Assembly: GCA_934667795.1 (NCBI GenBank)
Contig: CAKUMP010000021.1
Span: 1 to 16,367, forward strand
Reading direction: 5' to 3'
DNA from: an uncultured Chthoniobacterales bacterium
GTDB lineage: Bacteria > Verrucomicrobiota > Verrucomicrobiia > Chthoniobacterales > CAKUMP01
DNA: 16,367 bases
A program made the translations under genes and the position numbers. Numbering within the stretch: position 1 is the stretch's first letter; every line of letters starts with the position of its first letter. Below, one piece after another: positions 1-7,253 of this stretch. The notes beneath the pieces were generated by a model, which searched no databases, was not told the DNA's origin, and saw nothing but the letters and a program-made list of their open reading frames with translations.

Positions 1-153
1 TCGGATATTACCCTCAAGACGCCCGTTCACCTGCGGCGCTTCCACGCTCCACGCCGTATTTGTTTCCGTCGCGAACGCCTCGCCGGCAAACAGCGCGAAA
101 GAAAATAAAAGCGTGCCTAAAAAGAAAATTTTAAAGTGCGGGGTAATGTCCAA
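1..153 (-). CDS. N-terminus of an exported protein, partial (runs off the left edge)
   Basis: The frame is open from 153 to the window edge (51 codons). It encodes a clear Sec signal peptide: one Lys at residue 8, a hydrophobic core at about 9-23 (IFFLGTLLFSFALF), and a likely cleavage site after A28 (AFA|TET). The mature protein begins with an Asn/Val/Gly-rich stretch ending VNGRLEGNIR. There is no ATG between the upstream in-frame stop (TGA, near 243) and the signal peptide. Translation must therefore start at TTG (153), GTG (171) or, less likely, GTG (207). I chose TTG because it puts the signal peptide at the N-terminus; none of the three has a good Shine-Dalgarno. A promoter with TTGACA lies upstream at 215-244. 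The function cannot be told from 51 residues. The frame continues outside the window and lies opposite a shadow plus-strand frame. Confidence 0.65.
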   Translation of the reverse strand, partial: MDITPHFKIFFLGTLLFSFALFAGEAFATETNTAWSVEAPQVNGRLEGNIR

Positions 154-214
154 AACAGAACCCAACGACACGGGGATAGGAAAATACGGGGATGGAAACA
201 ATTTCACTTTTTTC

Positions 215-244
215 TCTATAGTAAAAACATCTTCAGAATGTCAA
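215..244 (-). promoter_or_regulatory. sigma-70-like promoter for the exported protein
   Basis: On the minus strand there is a perfect -35 box TTGACA (239-244), an 18-bp spacer and a -10-like TATAGA (215-220). This would start transcription near 208, giving a leader of about 55 nt to the TTG codon at 153. The box match is seen directly; promoter activity is inferred. Confidence 0.45.
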
Positions 245-497
245 TTGAAAATTCCATCTTTTATCAAAATTGTTTACTTCGCATGAGTAAAGTGCCTGCT
301 GCTTTGAACGATTTACTTACCAAGCTTAAACTTTTACCACTTTTTATATCGCCTTCGAAGTGGGCCATTTTCCCTAATTCAGCACCGATCTAGCCCAGAA
401 AAATCGAAGACCCTGTGTTTATCAGGTTTTCATGCCTTTTACCGGGGAACTTAAGCTAAAAATCCCTTCGTGTTTTCATGCCTTCGTTGATAAAAAC
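245..497. other. intergenic stretch, no gene seen
   Basis: This lies between the promoter of the left-edge gene and the 3' end of the DadA-like gene. It is moderately AT-rich with no convincing coding frame, RNA gene or GC-rich terminator. The only structure seen is the degenerate 8-mer repeat at 464-487 and a second 13-bp copy of part of it at 426-438. Confidence 0.5.
464..487 (-). repeat. three degenerate 8-mer tandem units just downstream of the DadA-like gene
   Basis: Read on the minus strand, three consecutive 8-mers occur: ACGAAGGC, ATGAAAAC and ACGAAGGG. A 13-bp piece (GTTTTCATGCCTT on the plus strand) at 472-484 recurs at 426-438. The pattern resembles the 'cacgaaggacacgaagg' type of short tandem repeat found between genes in various bacteria. 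It may be a decayed copy. Confidence 0.4.
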
Positions 498-1742
498 TCA
501 CTGAAAACGATCCGGAGAAAACGGAGCGATATCCATACTTGTTTCTTCTCCTGCTGCAATTTCTGAGACCAGTTTTCCGGTCGCCGGACCAAGCCCAAAC
601 CCTAACATGCTGTGTCCGGTAGCAATAATCAGGTTATCATACGCTTTCGTGCGCCCGATATAAGGAACGCCATCCGCAGAACAAGGACGATACCCAAACC
701 AGGCTTCGTTAAAGGTCGGTTCAGGGAATTTAATGTCCGTCAAAAATTTATTGGCGGAATTCAGAATCCCTTTCACGCGGTTCAACCGAGGGGTCGTTCC
801 TACCGGAACAATTTCCATCGTCCCTCCTGCGCGCACTTTATCGCGACCCATCGGCGTTAGTGCCACGGAAACTTCACTTAAATAAAGGGGATGCTGCAAT
901 GGCATTTGTTCGATCGGATAGGTAATCGAATACCCACGCCCCGCATGCATAGGAATCGAAACCCCCAATGCTTTTGCAATTTCCAATGCCCAGATTCCAT
1001 TCGCTAACACAAACTCATCGGCAGGATAAGTTTGCGTCCCGCACTCGACAGAAGTCAGATGGCCTTTTTCATACTTAAAGGCCGTCGCGCGTTCTTCCAC
1101 AATCCTGATTCCTGCTGCCTGAACCGCTTTCAGCAAAGAAGCCATCACTTCTGCGGGATAGGCGTGTGCATCACTGCGCATATAGACTCCGCCAATCGCT
1201 TCAAGCTTCACATTGGGTTCCAGCTTCGCAATATCTGCAGGCGTAATCTCCACTGCGTCCAGCCCGAGTGCGCGCGCACGCTTCGATTCTTCCACAGCAG
1301 CGCGCAATTCTTTTTCTGTTTGAAACAGATTGATCAGACCTTTCTTTTCATAAGCAAAGTCTTGAAAAAGCGATGCCAATTCTTCAAAAAGCCGCTGACT
1401 CAAAAGCCCGATGTCTGCCAGCGGTTTTGCCATTTTGTCCAGATGCGAATTATTCGCATGCCGCATAAACAGCAGCCCCCATTTCACCAGCGCCAAATCC
1501 AGTCGCGGCTGAATATAAAAGGGACTCGTCGGACTCAACATCCAACGAAATGCATTTTTTAAAGAGTTCGAATTCGCTAAAGGAATATAATGACTCGAAC
1601 CAATAAACCCCGCATTTCCATACGACGCCCCCACTCGCCCACCATCCGGGTCCAAAACCGTTACATCAAATCCAGCCTGCTTCAAATAATAAGCACTGCT
1701 TAATCCAATAATTCCACCACCGACCACAATGACTTGTTTCAT
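498..1742 (-). CDS. DadA-family FAD-dependent amino-acid dehydrogenase
   Basis: The product is a 414-residue flavoprotein resembling the small subunit of D-amino acid dehydrogenase (E. coli DadA, about 432 aa). That enzyme oxidises D-amino acids to 2-oxo acids and ammonia and passes electrons to the quinone pool at the inner membrane. Seen: an N-terminal FAD dinucleotide-binding motif VVGGGIIGLSSAYYL with glycines at 8-10 and 13, an acidic residue ending the second strand (D31), the ASYGNAGFI segment after it, and a C-terminal FAD-contacting block GYRPCSADGVPYIGR followed by IIATGHSMLGFGLGPATG. The ATG at 1742 follows a weak AGG. The gene lies 71 bp downstream of sdhB on the same strand with no terminator-like hairpin between, so it may be co-transcribed with the succinate dehydrogenase operon. 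A hydroxyproline or other imino-acid dehydrogenase in the same family cannot be excluded; the substrate is not readable from sequence. Confidence 0.8.
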   Translation of the reverse strand: MKQVIVVGGGIIGLSSAYYLKQAGFDVTVLDPDGGRVGASYGNAGFIGSSHYIPLANSNSLKNAFRWMLSPTSPFYIQPRLDLALVKWGLLFMRHANNSHLDKMAKPLADIGLLSQRLFEELASLFQDFAYEKKGLINLFQTEKELRAAVEESKRARALGLDAVEITPADIAKLEPNVKLEAIGGVYMRSDAHAYPAEVMASLLKAVQAAGIRIVEERATAFKYEKGHLTSVECGTQTYPADEFVLANGIWALEIAKALGVSIPMHAGRGYSITYPIEQMPLQHPLYLSEVSVALTPMGRDKVRAGGTMEIVPVGTTPRLNRVKGILNSANKFLTDIKFPEPTFNEAWFGYRPCSADGVPYIGRTKAYDNLIIATGHSMLGFGLGPATGKLVSEIAAGEETSMDIAPFSPDRFQ

Positions 1743-1813
1743 AAGAAAATAGCCTGACCGAATAACAGCTTTACAAAAACGGACCGTACATTTCCGCTAA
1801 AAAAACGTCTATC

Positions 1814-2569
1814 TTATACCCCGACAGAGTCTTTAGCTCTTGCCGCATTATATTCGCGGTTCAGACGTGTAATCACACTGGCAGGAATGCTTTCCGGGCA
1901 AACAGCTTCACATTCGTAATGGTTTGAGCAGTTTCCAAACCCTTCCTGATCCATCGCTTCCACCATCCCCAGCACCCGTCGTTCTTTTTCCACTTCCCCC
2001 TGTGGCAACAATGCCAAATGCGAAACTTTTGCTCCCACAAACAACATCGCCGATGCATTCGGGCAAGCCGCAACACAAGCACCACAGCCAATACAAGCAG
2101 CCGCTTCCATCGCCTTATCCGCATCTACTTTCGAAATCGGTATTGCATTCGCATCCGCTGGCGCTCCTGTGCGGATCGTAATATATCCACCCGCCTGCTG
2201 GATCCGGTCAAAAGAACTTCTATCCACCATCAAATCCCGAAGTACAGGAAATGGGGTCGCACGAAATGGCTCAATATAAATCGTGGAGCCCTCTGCAAAA
2301 TGACGCATGTAAAGCTGACAGGTCGTAGTATGCGCATTCGGCCCGTGCGGGTTTCCATTAATCACTAACGAACAGGCACCGCAAATCCCCTCACGGCAAT
2401 CGTGATCAAATGCAATGGGTTCAATCTCTCGAGCAATCAAATCTTCATTTACAATATCCAACATCTCCAGGAACGAAGCATCGTCCGGGATATTCTTGGC
2501 CTCATAATCCACAAACCCACCCTTCGAGGTCTTATTTTCTTGCCGCCATACTATCAAATGAAAGTTCAT
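1814..2569 (-). CDS. sdhB: succinate dehydrogenase / fumarate reductase iron-sulfur subunit
   Basis: This is the electron-transfer subunit of complex II, carrying electrons from the SdhA flavin to quinone through three Fe-S clusters. All ligands are visible in the 251 residues. The [2Fe-2S] set is C58, C63, C66 and C84 (CREGICGAC...C). The [4Fe-4S] and [3Fe-4S] sets are CIGCGACVAACP (C159, C162, C165, C169) and C214, C220, C224 (CSNHYECEAVCP). The spacing and the HYECEAVCP block match the B-type enzymes of Bacteroidetes and epsilonproteobacteria rather than E. coli SdhB. The start at 2569 has GAGAG about 10 nt upstream. It begins 18 bp after the sdhA stop, so the two are in one transcript. 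Confidence 0.95.
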   Translation of the reverse strand: MNFHLIVWRQENKTSKGGFVDYEAKNIPDDASFLEMLDIVNEDLIAREIEPIAFDHDCREGICGACSLVINGNPHGPNAHTTTCQLYMRHFAEGSTIYIEPFRATPFPVLRDLMVDRSSFDRIQQAGGYITIRTGAPADANAIPISKVDADKAMEAAACIGCGACVAACPNASAMLFVGAKVSHLALLPQGEVEKERRVLGMVEAMDQEGFGNCSNHYECEAVCPESIPASVITRLNREYNAARAKDSVGV

Positions 2570-2587
2570 GATTCTTACTCTCGTTTA

Positions 2588-4507
2588 TTATTTATAACTC
2601 CGGGTTGCCAGTTTGACTTCTTCAAACTCCAACTCCTCTACATTTCGAACAGGCTTTTTATCGTCAGCCACATATTCCCATGCCGCGACATGCGTGAAAT
2701 TCTCATCATCCCGTTTTGCTTCTCCGTCCGGGGTCTGATGTTCTTCGCGGAAATGGCCCCCACAGGATTCTTCCCGTTCCAGCGCATCCCAGCACATCAG
2801 TTCTCCGAATTCCAGAAAATCTGCCACCCTGCCGGCTTTTTCCAGATCCTGGTTCAGTGAATTTCCCGATCCCGTGACTTTCACATTCTCCCAGAACTCC
2901 GCACGCAGTTCCGGAATCCGCTTGATCGCTTCTTGCAGCCCTGCCTTATTCCGCGCCATCCCGCATTTTTCCCACAACAATACCCCAAGCTCGCGATGAA
3001 ATGAATCCACAGACCGCTTCCCTTTTACTCCCAATAAACGCTGCGTCCGGTTGCGAATTTCTTCTTCTACACGCTTGAATTCAGGATGTTCCACACTCAC
3101 CTTATCTCCAGCTAATTCTGCAAGATATACCGGTAATGTATGCGGAATCACAAAATATCCATCCGCTAACCCCTGCATCAAAGCACTTGCTCCAAGGCGG
3201 TTCGCACCGTGATCCGAGAAGTTTGCTTCCCCTAAAACATGCAACCCGGGAAGGTTCGACATCAAATTGTAATCTACCCATAGCCCACCCATGGTATAGT
3301 GCACCGCAGGAAAAATCCGCATCGGTGTCTGATACGCATTTTCATTGGTGATTTTATGGTACATGTCGAACAGGTTTCCGTACCGCTCACGAATAACATT
3401 CTCCCCAAACCGTCCGATCGCATCTGCAAAATCCAGATAAACCCCTAATCCACTTCCACCAACTCCACGCCCATCATCACAGGCTTCTTTTGCGGCTCGC
3501 GAAGAAATATCGCGTGGTGCCAGGTTTCCAAAACTCGGATATTTACGCTCCAGGTAGTAATCTCTTTCACTTTCAGGAATATCCTGAGGTGCCCGCTTGT
3601 CACCCTTTTGTTTCGGCACCCAGACACGTCCATCATTTCGCAGTGATTCCGACATCAAGGTCAGTTTCGACTGATAATCTCCGCTGACAGGAATACAGGT
3701 CGGGTGAATTTGTGTATAACAAGGGTTCGCAAAATATGCGCCTCGCTTGTAACAGCGATACGCCGCGGTTACGTTACATCCTTTCGCATTCGTGGAAAGA
3801 TAAAACACATTGCCGTACCCTCCCGTACACAGCAGCACCGCATCCCCAGCATGGCTGCTCACCTCACCCGTAACCATATCTCTTACCACAATCCCGCGCG
3901 CACGGCCATCCACAACCACCAGATCCAGCATTTCCGTACGAGGAAACATCTGAACCCCGCCTCTGGCAATTTCCTTATTCAACGCCGAGTAAGCACCCAG
4001 CAAAAGCTGCTGACCTGTTTGCCCACGCGCATAAAATGTCCGGGACACCTGGGCACCTCCAAAAGAACGGTTTGCCAGTAATCCCCCATATTCGCGTGCA
4101 AAAGGAACTCCCTGGGCCACACATTGGTCGATGATATTGACACTGACTTCTGCCAGACGGTGGACGTTTGCTTCTCTCGCGCGAAAATCTCCGCCCTTGA
4201 TCGTATCGTAAAACAACCGATACACACTGTCCCCATCGTTCTGGTAGTTTTTTGCCGCATTGATCCCGCCCTGTGCCGCAATCGAGTGTGCACGACGCGC
4301 ACTATCCTGATAACAGAAACATTTTACCTTGTACCCCTGCTCCGATAATGTCGCCGCAGCAGCAGCTCCCGCTAACCCACTCCCCACCACCAGAATCTCA
4401 AACTTTCTACGGTTGTTCGGCGCAATTAATTTTGAATCAAAACAGTACTTCTCCCATTTTGTGGAAAGCGACCCTGCAGGAACATTGGAATTCAGAATCT
4501 TACTCAT
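2588..4507 (-). CDS. sdhA: succinate dehydrogenase / fumarate reductase flavoprotein subunit
   Basis: This is the catalytic subunit of complex II, interconverting succinate and fumarate on covalently bound FAD. The length is 639 residues, typical of the B-type. Seen: the dinucleotide-binding motif VGSGLAGAAAA (G42, G44, G47); the FAD-attachment region AHSIAAQGGINAA with H74 as the likely covalent ligand; the SFGGAQVSRTFYARG block; the active-site segments HPTCIPVSGDY and RDISSRAA; HYTMGGLWVDY; and the C-terminal flavin segment LGEANFSDHGANRLGASAL. The start is the ATG at 4507, 18 bp after the sdhC stop. The order sdhC-sdhA-sdhB with a single fused-type membrane subunit is the B-type arrangement. 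Direction in vivo (succinate oxidation or fumarate reduction) cannot be told from sequence. Confidence 0.96.
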   Translation of the reverse strand: MSKILNSNVPAGSLSTKWEKYCFDSKLIAPNNRRKFEILVVGSGLAGAAAAATLSEQGYKVKCFCYQDSARRAHSIAAQGGINAAKNYQNDGDSVYRLFYDTIKGGDFRAREANVHRLAEVSVNIIDQCVAQGVPFAREYGGLLANRSFGGAQVSRTFYARGQTGQQLLLGAYSALNKEIARGGVQMFPRTEMLDLVVVDGRARGIVVRDMVTGEVSSHAGDAVLLCTGGYGNVFYLSTNAKGCNVTAAYRCYKRGAYFANPCYTQIHPTCIPVSGDYQSKLTLMSESLRNDGRVWVPKQKGDKRAPQDIPESERDYYLERKYPSFGNLAPRDISSRAAKEACDDGRGVGGSGLGVYLDFADAIGRFGENVIRERYGNLFDMYHKITNENAYQTPMRIFPAVHYTMGGLWVDYNLMSNLPGLHVLGEANFSDHGANRLGASALMQGLADGYFVIPHTLPVYLAELAGDKVSVEHPEFKRVEEEIRNRTQRLLGVKGKRSVDSFHRELGVLLWEKCGMARNKAGLQEAIKRIPELRAEFWENVKVTGSGNSLNQDLEKAGRVADFLEFGELMCWDALEREESCGGHFREEHQTPDGEAKRDDENFTHVAAWEYVADDKKPVRNVEELEFEEVKLATRSYK

Positions 4508-4525
4508 AGTCTTTAATTGAATGTG

Positions 4526-5257
4526 TTAGGGCAGTGTTAATATCCCCGCTGCAACTGATAACGGAATCGAAACATATCCCAAAAATAATAAAATAGCGAC
4601 AATCCGCGACCCCAGCGCCAGCGGCTTCGCCAGCTTGTCACTCCGTAATCCCAACGTCTGTAACATGCTCGCCAACCCATGACTCAAATGGAAACATAAT
4701 AACAACATTGCTAATACGTAAAATCCACTCACCCATGGAACCCGAAAACTCAAAATCATCATCGAATAAACATCCGGAAACCCATTCGGGTCTAACCCCA
4801 GCGGCACTTCAAAGTTCGGGTGAATCACTTGCGCGGTGTAATGTAGCAAATGCACAATAATAAAGACAAAAATTAAAATCCCACTCAATGCCATCGTACG
4901 CGATGCCACCGTAGATGCCCGATGCGCTGTCACCGCATAACGCTCAGGTCTCGCCTGCCGGTTCTGTATCACTAATAAAATCGCCGTCCCCATGTGCGTC
5001 AAAAGCACCGCCAGTAACCCTAACCGAATCACCCATAACCCCGGACCAAGACCATGCAGTTTCGCCGCATAGTTATTCAAGGTGTATTGCCCCAGAAATA
5101 TCTGCAGGTTCCCCAGCAAATGCCCTATCACAAATAATACCAGAAATAATCCCGTCACTGCTACTACGGTCTTTTTCCCTATCGACGAGCGATAATATTT
5201 AATACATGCATTCATATAGTGAAATCTAATTTTTCCTCTCCAAATGCCTTCCTGCAT
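4526..5257 (-). CDS. sdhC: succinate dehydrogenase cytochrome b subunit (b558 type)
   Basis: This is the single membrane anchor of B-type complex II, with five transmembrane helices binding two b haems and the quinone site. Hydrophobic helices are seen at about 30-55, 75-97, 123-145, 167-195 and 215-240. Candidate haem-ligand histidines are H46 (IGHLLGN), H88 (LTHMG), H136/H139 (VHLLHY) and H190/H193 (CFHLSHG). The longest frame starts at 5257. The family usually begins shortly before the SSIGKK motif, so the ATG at 5215 (giving 229 aa) may be the true start. GGAGAGG lies about 19 nt upstream of 5215, too far for a normal ribosome site, and GAGAG lies about 12 nt upstream of 5257. This is the first gene of the operon and follows a TTGACA promoter. 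Confidence 0.92.
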   Translation of the reverse strand: MQEGIWRGKIRFHYMNACIKYYRSSIGKKTVVAVTGLFLVLFVIGHLLGNLQIFLGQYTLNNYAAKLHGLGPGLWVIRLGLLAVLLTHMGTAILLVIQNRQARPERYAVTAHRASTVASRTMALSGILIFVFIIVHLLHYTAQVIHPNFEVPLGLDPNGFPDVYSMMILSFRVPWVSGFYVLAMLLLCFHLSHGLASMLQTLGLRSDKLAKPLALGSRIVAILLFLGYVSIPLSVAAGILTLP

Positions 5258-5287
5258 TTTTTCAAGGTGCTCTCAAGCCATGATTTT

Positions 5288-5315
5288 AGAATATTAATAG
5301 GACTTATAATGTCAA
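5288..5315 (-). promoter_or_regulatory. sigma-70-like promoter of the sdhCAB operon
   Basis: On the minus strand there is a perfect -35 box TTGACA (5310-5315), a 16-bp spacer and TATTCT (5288-5293). Transcription would start near 5281, about 25 nt before the longest sdhC start and about 65 nt before the ATG at 5215. The surrounding 5258-5382 is strongly AT-rich. No GC-rich terminator for the upstream CoA-binding gene is seen, only an AT-only inverted repeat near 5350-5385. Confidence 0.5.
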
Positions 5316-5382
5316 TGCTTTGTTGATTTTTATGCAAATTTCTGTTTATTTTATGAATATTTATTAATGGATTAAAATAAAT

Positions 5383-5790
5383 TTATTCAAAATCGTCTGG
5401 TTCCAGCCCTATAGCCACGACCGAGCAGGCCTGTCGCACCTGCAAGCCTTTTTCTTCCAGTGCTTTCACGAGGTCTTCTGATTCTGCCCCGGGGTTCAAC
5501 CAGATTTCCGTTTGTGGGAATTTGGCAAATGATTCTACCAGCCCCAGCGAAATTTTAGACGGGAGATAGACAGAAATCCAATCCGGTTTCCCCGGTAATT
5601 CTTCCAGGGTGCGAAATACGTTCAGGCCTTCTACCACGTCTTCTTTAGGGTGAATCGGCCAGACCGTCCATCCTGATTGCGCGAATGCCCGCACCGCTTT
5701 ATTCCCGAATTTCTTTCGATCTCCAGAGGCACCAAGCACCGCGACCGTACGTTTCTCCTCCGGAGTAACAACATTGCTATTTGTTATCAT
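5383..5790 (-). CDS. CoA-binding domain protein (YccU-like)
   Basis: The product is a 135-residue single-domain protein with the Rossmann-like CoA_binding_2 fold. It has the Gly-rich first loop VAVLGASGDRKKFGNKAV (residues 16-33), a second strand ending in PIHPKE (45-50), the DWISVYLPSK strand (70-79), IWLNPGAESEDL (96-107) and a conserved late cysteine in QACSVVAIG (C122). Proteins of this family bind CoA in vitro, but their cellular role is unknown. The start at 5790 is preceded by a strong GGAGGT (5802-5807), 12 nt away. Between them sits an ATG (5798) opening a three-codon frame whose TGA overlaps this ATG. The gene is monocistronic or ends before the sdh promoter, and it is divergent from the gene starting at 5820. 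Confidence 0.85.
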   Translation of the reverse strand: MITNSNVVTPEEKRTVAVLGASGDRKKFGNKAVRAFAQSGWTVWPIHPKEDVVEGLNVFRTLEELPGKPDWISVYLPSKISLGLVESFAKFPQTEIWLNPGAESEDLVKALEEKGLQVRQACSVVAIGLEPDDFE

Positions 5791-5798
5791 TCTTTCAT
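5787..5798 (-). promoter_or_regulatory. three-codon leader frame (M-K-E-stop) overlapping the CoA-binding gene start
   Basis: A GGAGGT at 5802-5807 sits 3-4 nt before an ATG at 5798. That ATG opens ATG AAA GAA TGA. The stop overlaps the ATG of the 135-residue gene as ATGA. The Shine-Dalgarno is slightly too close for the first ATG and slightly too far for the second, so a ribosome could use either. Whether this minimal frame is translated is inference only. Confidence 0.25.
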
Positions 5799-5819
5799 AT
5801 TACCTCCAAAATCTACCCC

Positions 5820-6092
5820 ATGACCAGAGGATTTTTGGAACGGGAATCACTCGAAGGAAACACCGTGGTTTTCGGGATGAAAAACGTTTCGGCAGGGCAT
5901 CGTTTTGCAGAACAGGTCGTCACAAAATATCCCGAAGGAAAAACCCTCCAGGTGTTCTACAACCCTGCCGACTACACAAAATCTGTTCTGGAACCTGGCT
6001 TATCGAAAAAAAGTTTTGTCCTGTTTGCAATTGGAATGACTTTCGTCCTCATCGCCTCCTGCTTTGCTACCGTAGCCTGGCTATTCACATAA
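5820..6092 (+). CDS. short DUF3592-like membrane protein, apparently N-terminally truncated
   Basis: The product is 90 residues from the ATG at 5820. Residues 36-60 match the end of a DUF3592 domain as I know it: KYPEGK, then VFYNPADYTKSVLEPG. One hydrophobic C-terminal helix follows (about 65-88) and the protein ends there. Full DUF3592 proteins usually have an N-terminal helix and a longer extracytoplasmic domain before this motif, and both are missing here. The frame is open back to a stop at 5766-5768 but would overlap the divergent gene. No ribosome site is visible. It could be a minimal form or the remnant of a larger gene. Function is unknown. Confidence 0.6.
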   Translation: MTRGFLERESLEGNTVVFGMKNVSAGHRFAEQVVTKYPEGKTLQVFYNPADYTKSVLEPGLSKKSFVLFAIGMTFVLIASCFATVAWLFT

Positions 6093-6225
6093 GCCAAGGA
6101 CAAAATAAGTCTTATATTTTCTTGCTTTTTAAAAAACAATTCCGCATCATGCATCAAAATACGTGCTCATTCTTGCGATAATGCGTTGTTTTAAATTACC
6201 CCCTTTTTTTCACCGGAACACATTT

Positions 6226-7137
6226 ATGAATCAACATACACAGGACGAAGACGAGGAAAACGAAGAAGAAAAATCTTATCTGGGTCATGGGGATCACTGG
6301 GAAGCAGTGGGTATAAGTTCCAGCGAAGATTTTGCTCAACTTATTCCCTTAGCACTTCAAGAAGGAAAACTAACAGGAAAGGCTACGCCGCCATGGCCGA
6401 ATCCTCCTTGTAGTGAAGTTATTCTTTTGGAAATGCCACAAGGTCCACTGGTTATCGTTTCCTTACTCGGGGCCTTTCCTGAACCTGAAAATGTTCAGTT
6501 CATGAGTGCATTTCCGCTTTTGCCCGAAACGACACAATGGGTCGTTCAAATCGACAATCTTTCAGACAGTTACGGTTCTATAGAAGGACTGATAGAAGGA
6601 AATCTTGCAAACGGTCATAACCTTTGCTGGTTCGTACCACGGTTTGCGCTTGAAGTAGAACATTGGAAAAAAGCAGAATTTGCACATGTTGCCTTCTCCG
6701 CTCTCGCCTTACATCTCGAACCCTTTAAAGCAGAACCAATTGTCATTGAAGGAGAACAAGCCGAAAGATTACGTCGCATGATGAACGTGTCTGATGCACA
6801 CAACGAAGACGACTCCTCTACACCACAACTAACATTCGAAACACATAGTCTTCGCTCTTTTTTCCCCACATCCCACGACCATCACGAATTCGTCGGCAAA
6901 GCCCTGAATGTTCGCGGAATAGATCCTGCCTTCAACCTCCCCGGCTGGATCATCGACCTGGAATGTATCCATGCAGAAGATGAAGGAAAAGACGATTTCA
7001 CCATTCCGCTTTATGTCTTTCCATCCGCCATTGCGCAAAATGGCTATATCCCAAAAACCGGGGATCTGATCCATGGCAGCGCATGGTTGCAAGGTTCCTG
7101 GATCGCACCTGCATCTCAGGACGATCTTACACGCTGA
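6226..7137 (+). CDS. uncharacterised acidic cytoplasmic protein
   Basis: I do not recognise this 303-residue protein. The frame is open from 6163, but the ATG at 6226 is the better start because it follows GGAA at 6214-6217 and avoids a low-complexity 21-residue extension. The N-terminus is strongly acidic (DEDEENEEE). There is no signal peptide or membrane helix. Two parts can be made out. Residues of about 25-185 form an alpha/beta region with buried strands (EVILLEM, LVIVSLLGAF, WVVQIDNL). A C-terminal part of about 220-300 consists of short beta strands with glycines (GWIIDLECI, FTIPLYVFP, GDLIHGSAWLQGSWI), possibly an OB-like barrel. The C-terminal part follows a Ser/Thr/His-rich linker. 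It lies between unrelated genes on the same strand, so context gives little. Confidence 0.75.
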   Translation: MNQHTQDEDEENEEEKSYLGHGDHWEAVGISSSEDFAQLIPLALQEGKLTGKATPPWPNPPCSEVILLEMPQGPLVIVSLLGAFPEPENVQFMSAFPLLPETTQWVVQIDNLSDSYGSIEGLIEGNLANGHNLCWFVPRFALEVEHWKKAEFAHVAFSALALHLEPFKAEPIVIEGEQAERLRRMMNVSDAHNEDDSSTPQLTFETHSLRSFFPTSHDHHEFVGKALNVRGIDPAFNLPGWIIDLECIHAEDEGKDDFTIPLYVFPSAIAQNGYIPKTGDLIHGSAWLQGSWIAPASQDDLTR

Positions 7138-7193
7138 CACGACGCCTGCTGATTACTCCCCGGCGGCAACTCCGAAATTTCTCGAAACTTAGA

Positions 7194-7221
7194 TTGATGA
7201 AATAAAATTTCAAACTAAGAT
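7194..7221 (+). promoter_or_regulatory. candidate promoter of the MFS transporter gene
   Basis: TTGATG (7194-7199) and TAAGAT (7216-7221) are separated by 16 bp in an AT-rich patch of the 116-bp gap before the gene. Each box matches 4 of 6 consensus bases. The start codon at 7254 has no Shine-Dalgarno. Confidence 0.3.
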
Positions 7222-7253
7222 GAGCATACGCTTGACTGTGTATTCGCCCATCC

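Noticed and set aside
1032..1562. 176-codon plus-strand open frame opposite the DadA-like gene
   Set aside because: Low-complexity Cys/His/Phe-rich product typical of a reverse-strand shadow.
6100..6142. AT-rich inverted repeats (AAAATA...TATTTT and TTG..TTTTTAAAAA..CAA) as a terminator after the DUF3592-like gene
   Set aside because: No GC stem; too weak to call a terminator.
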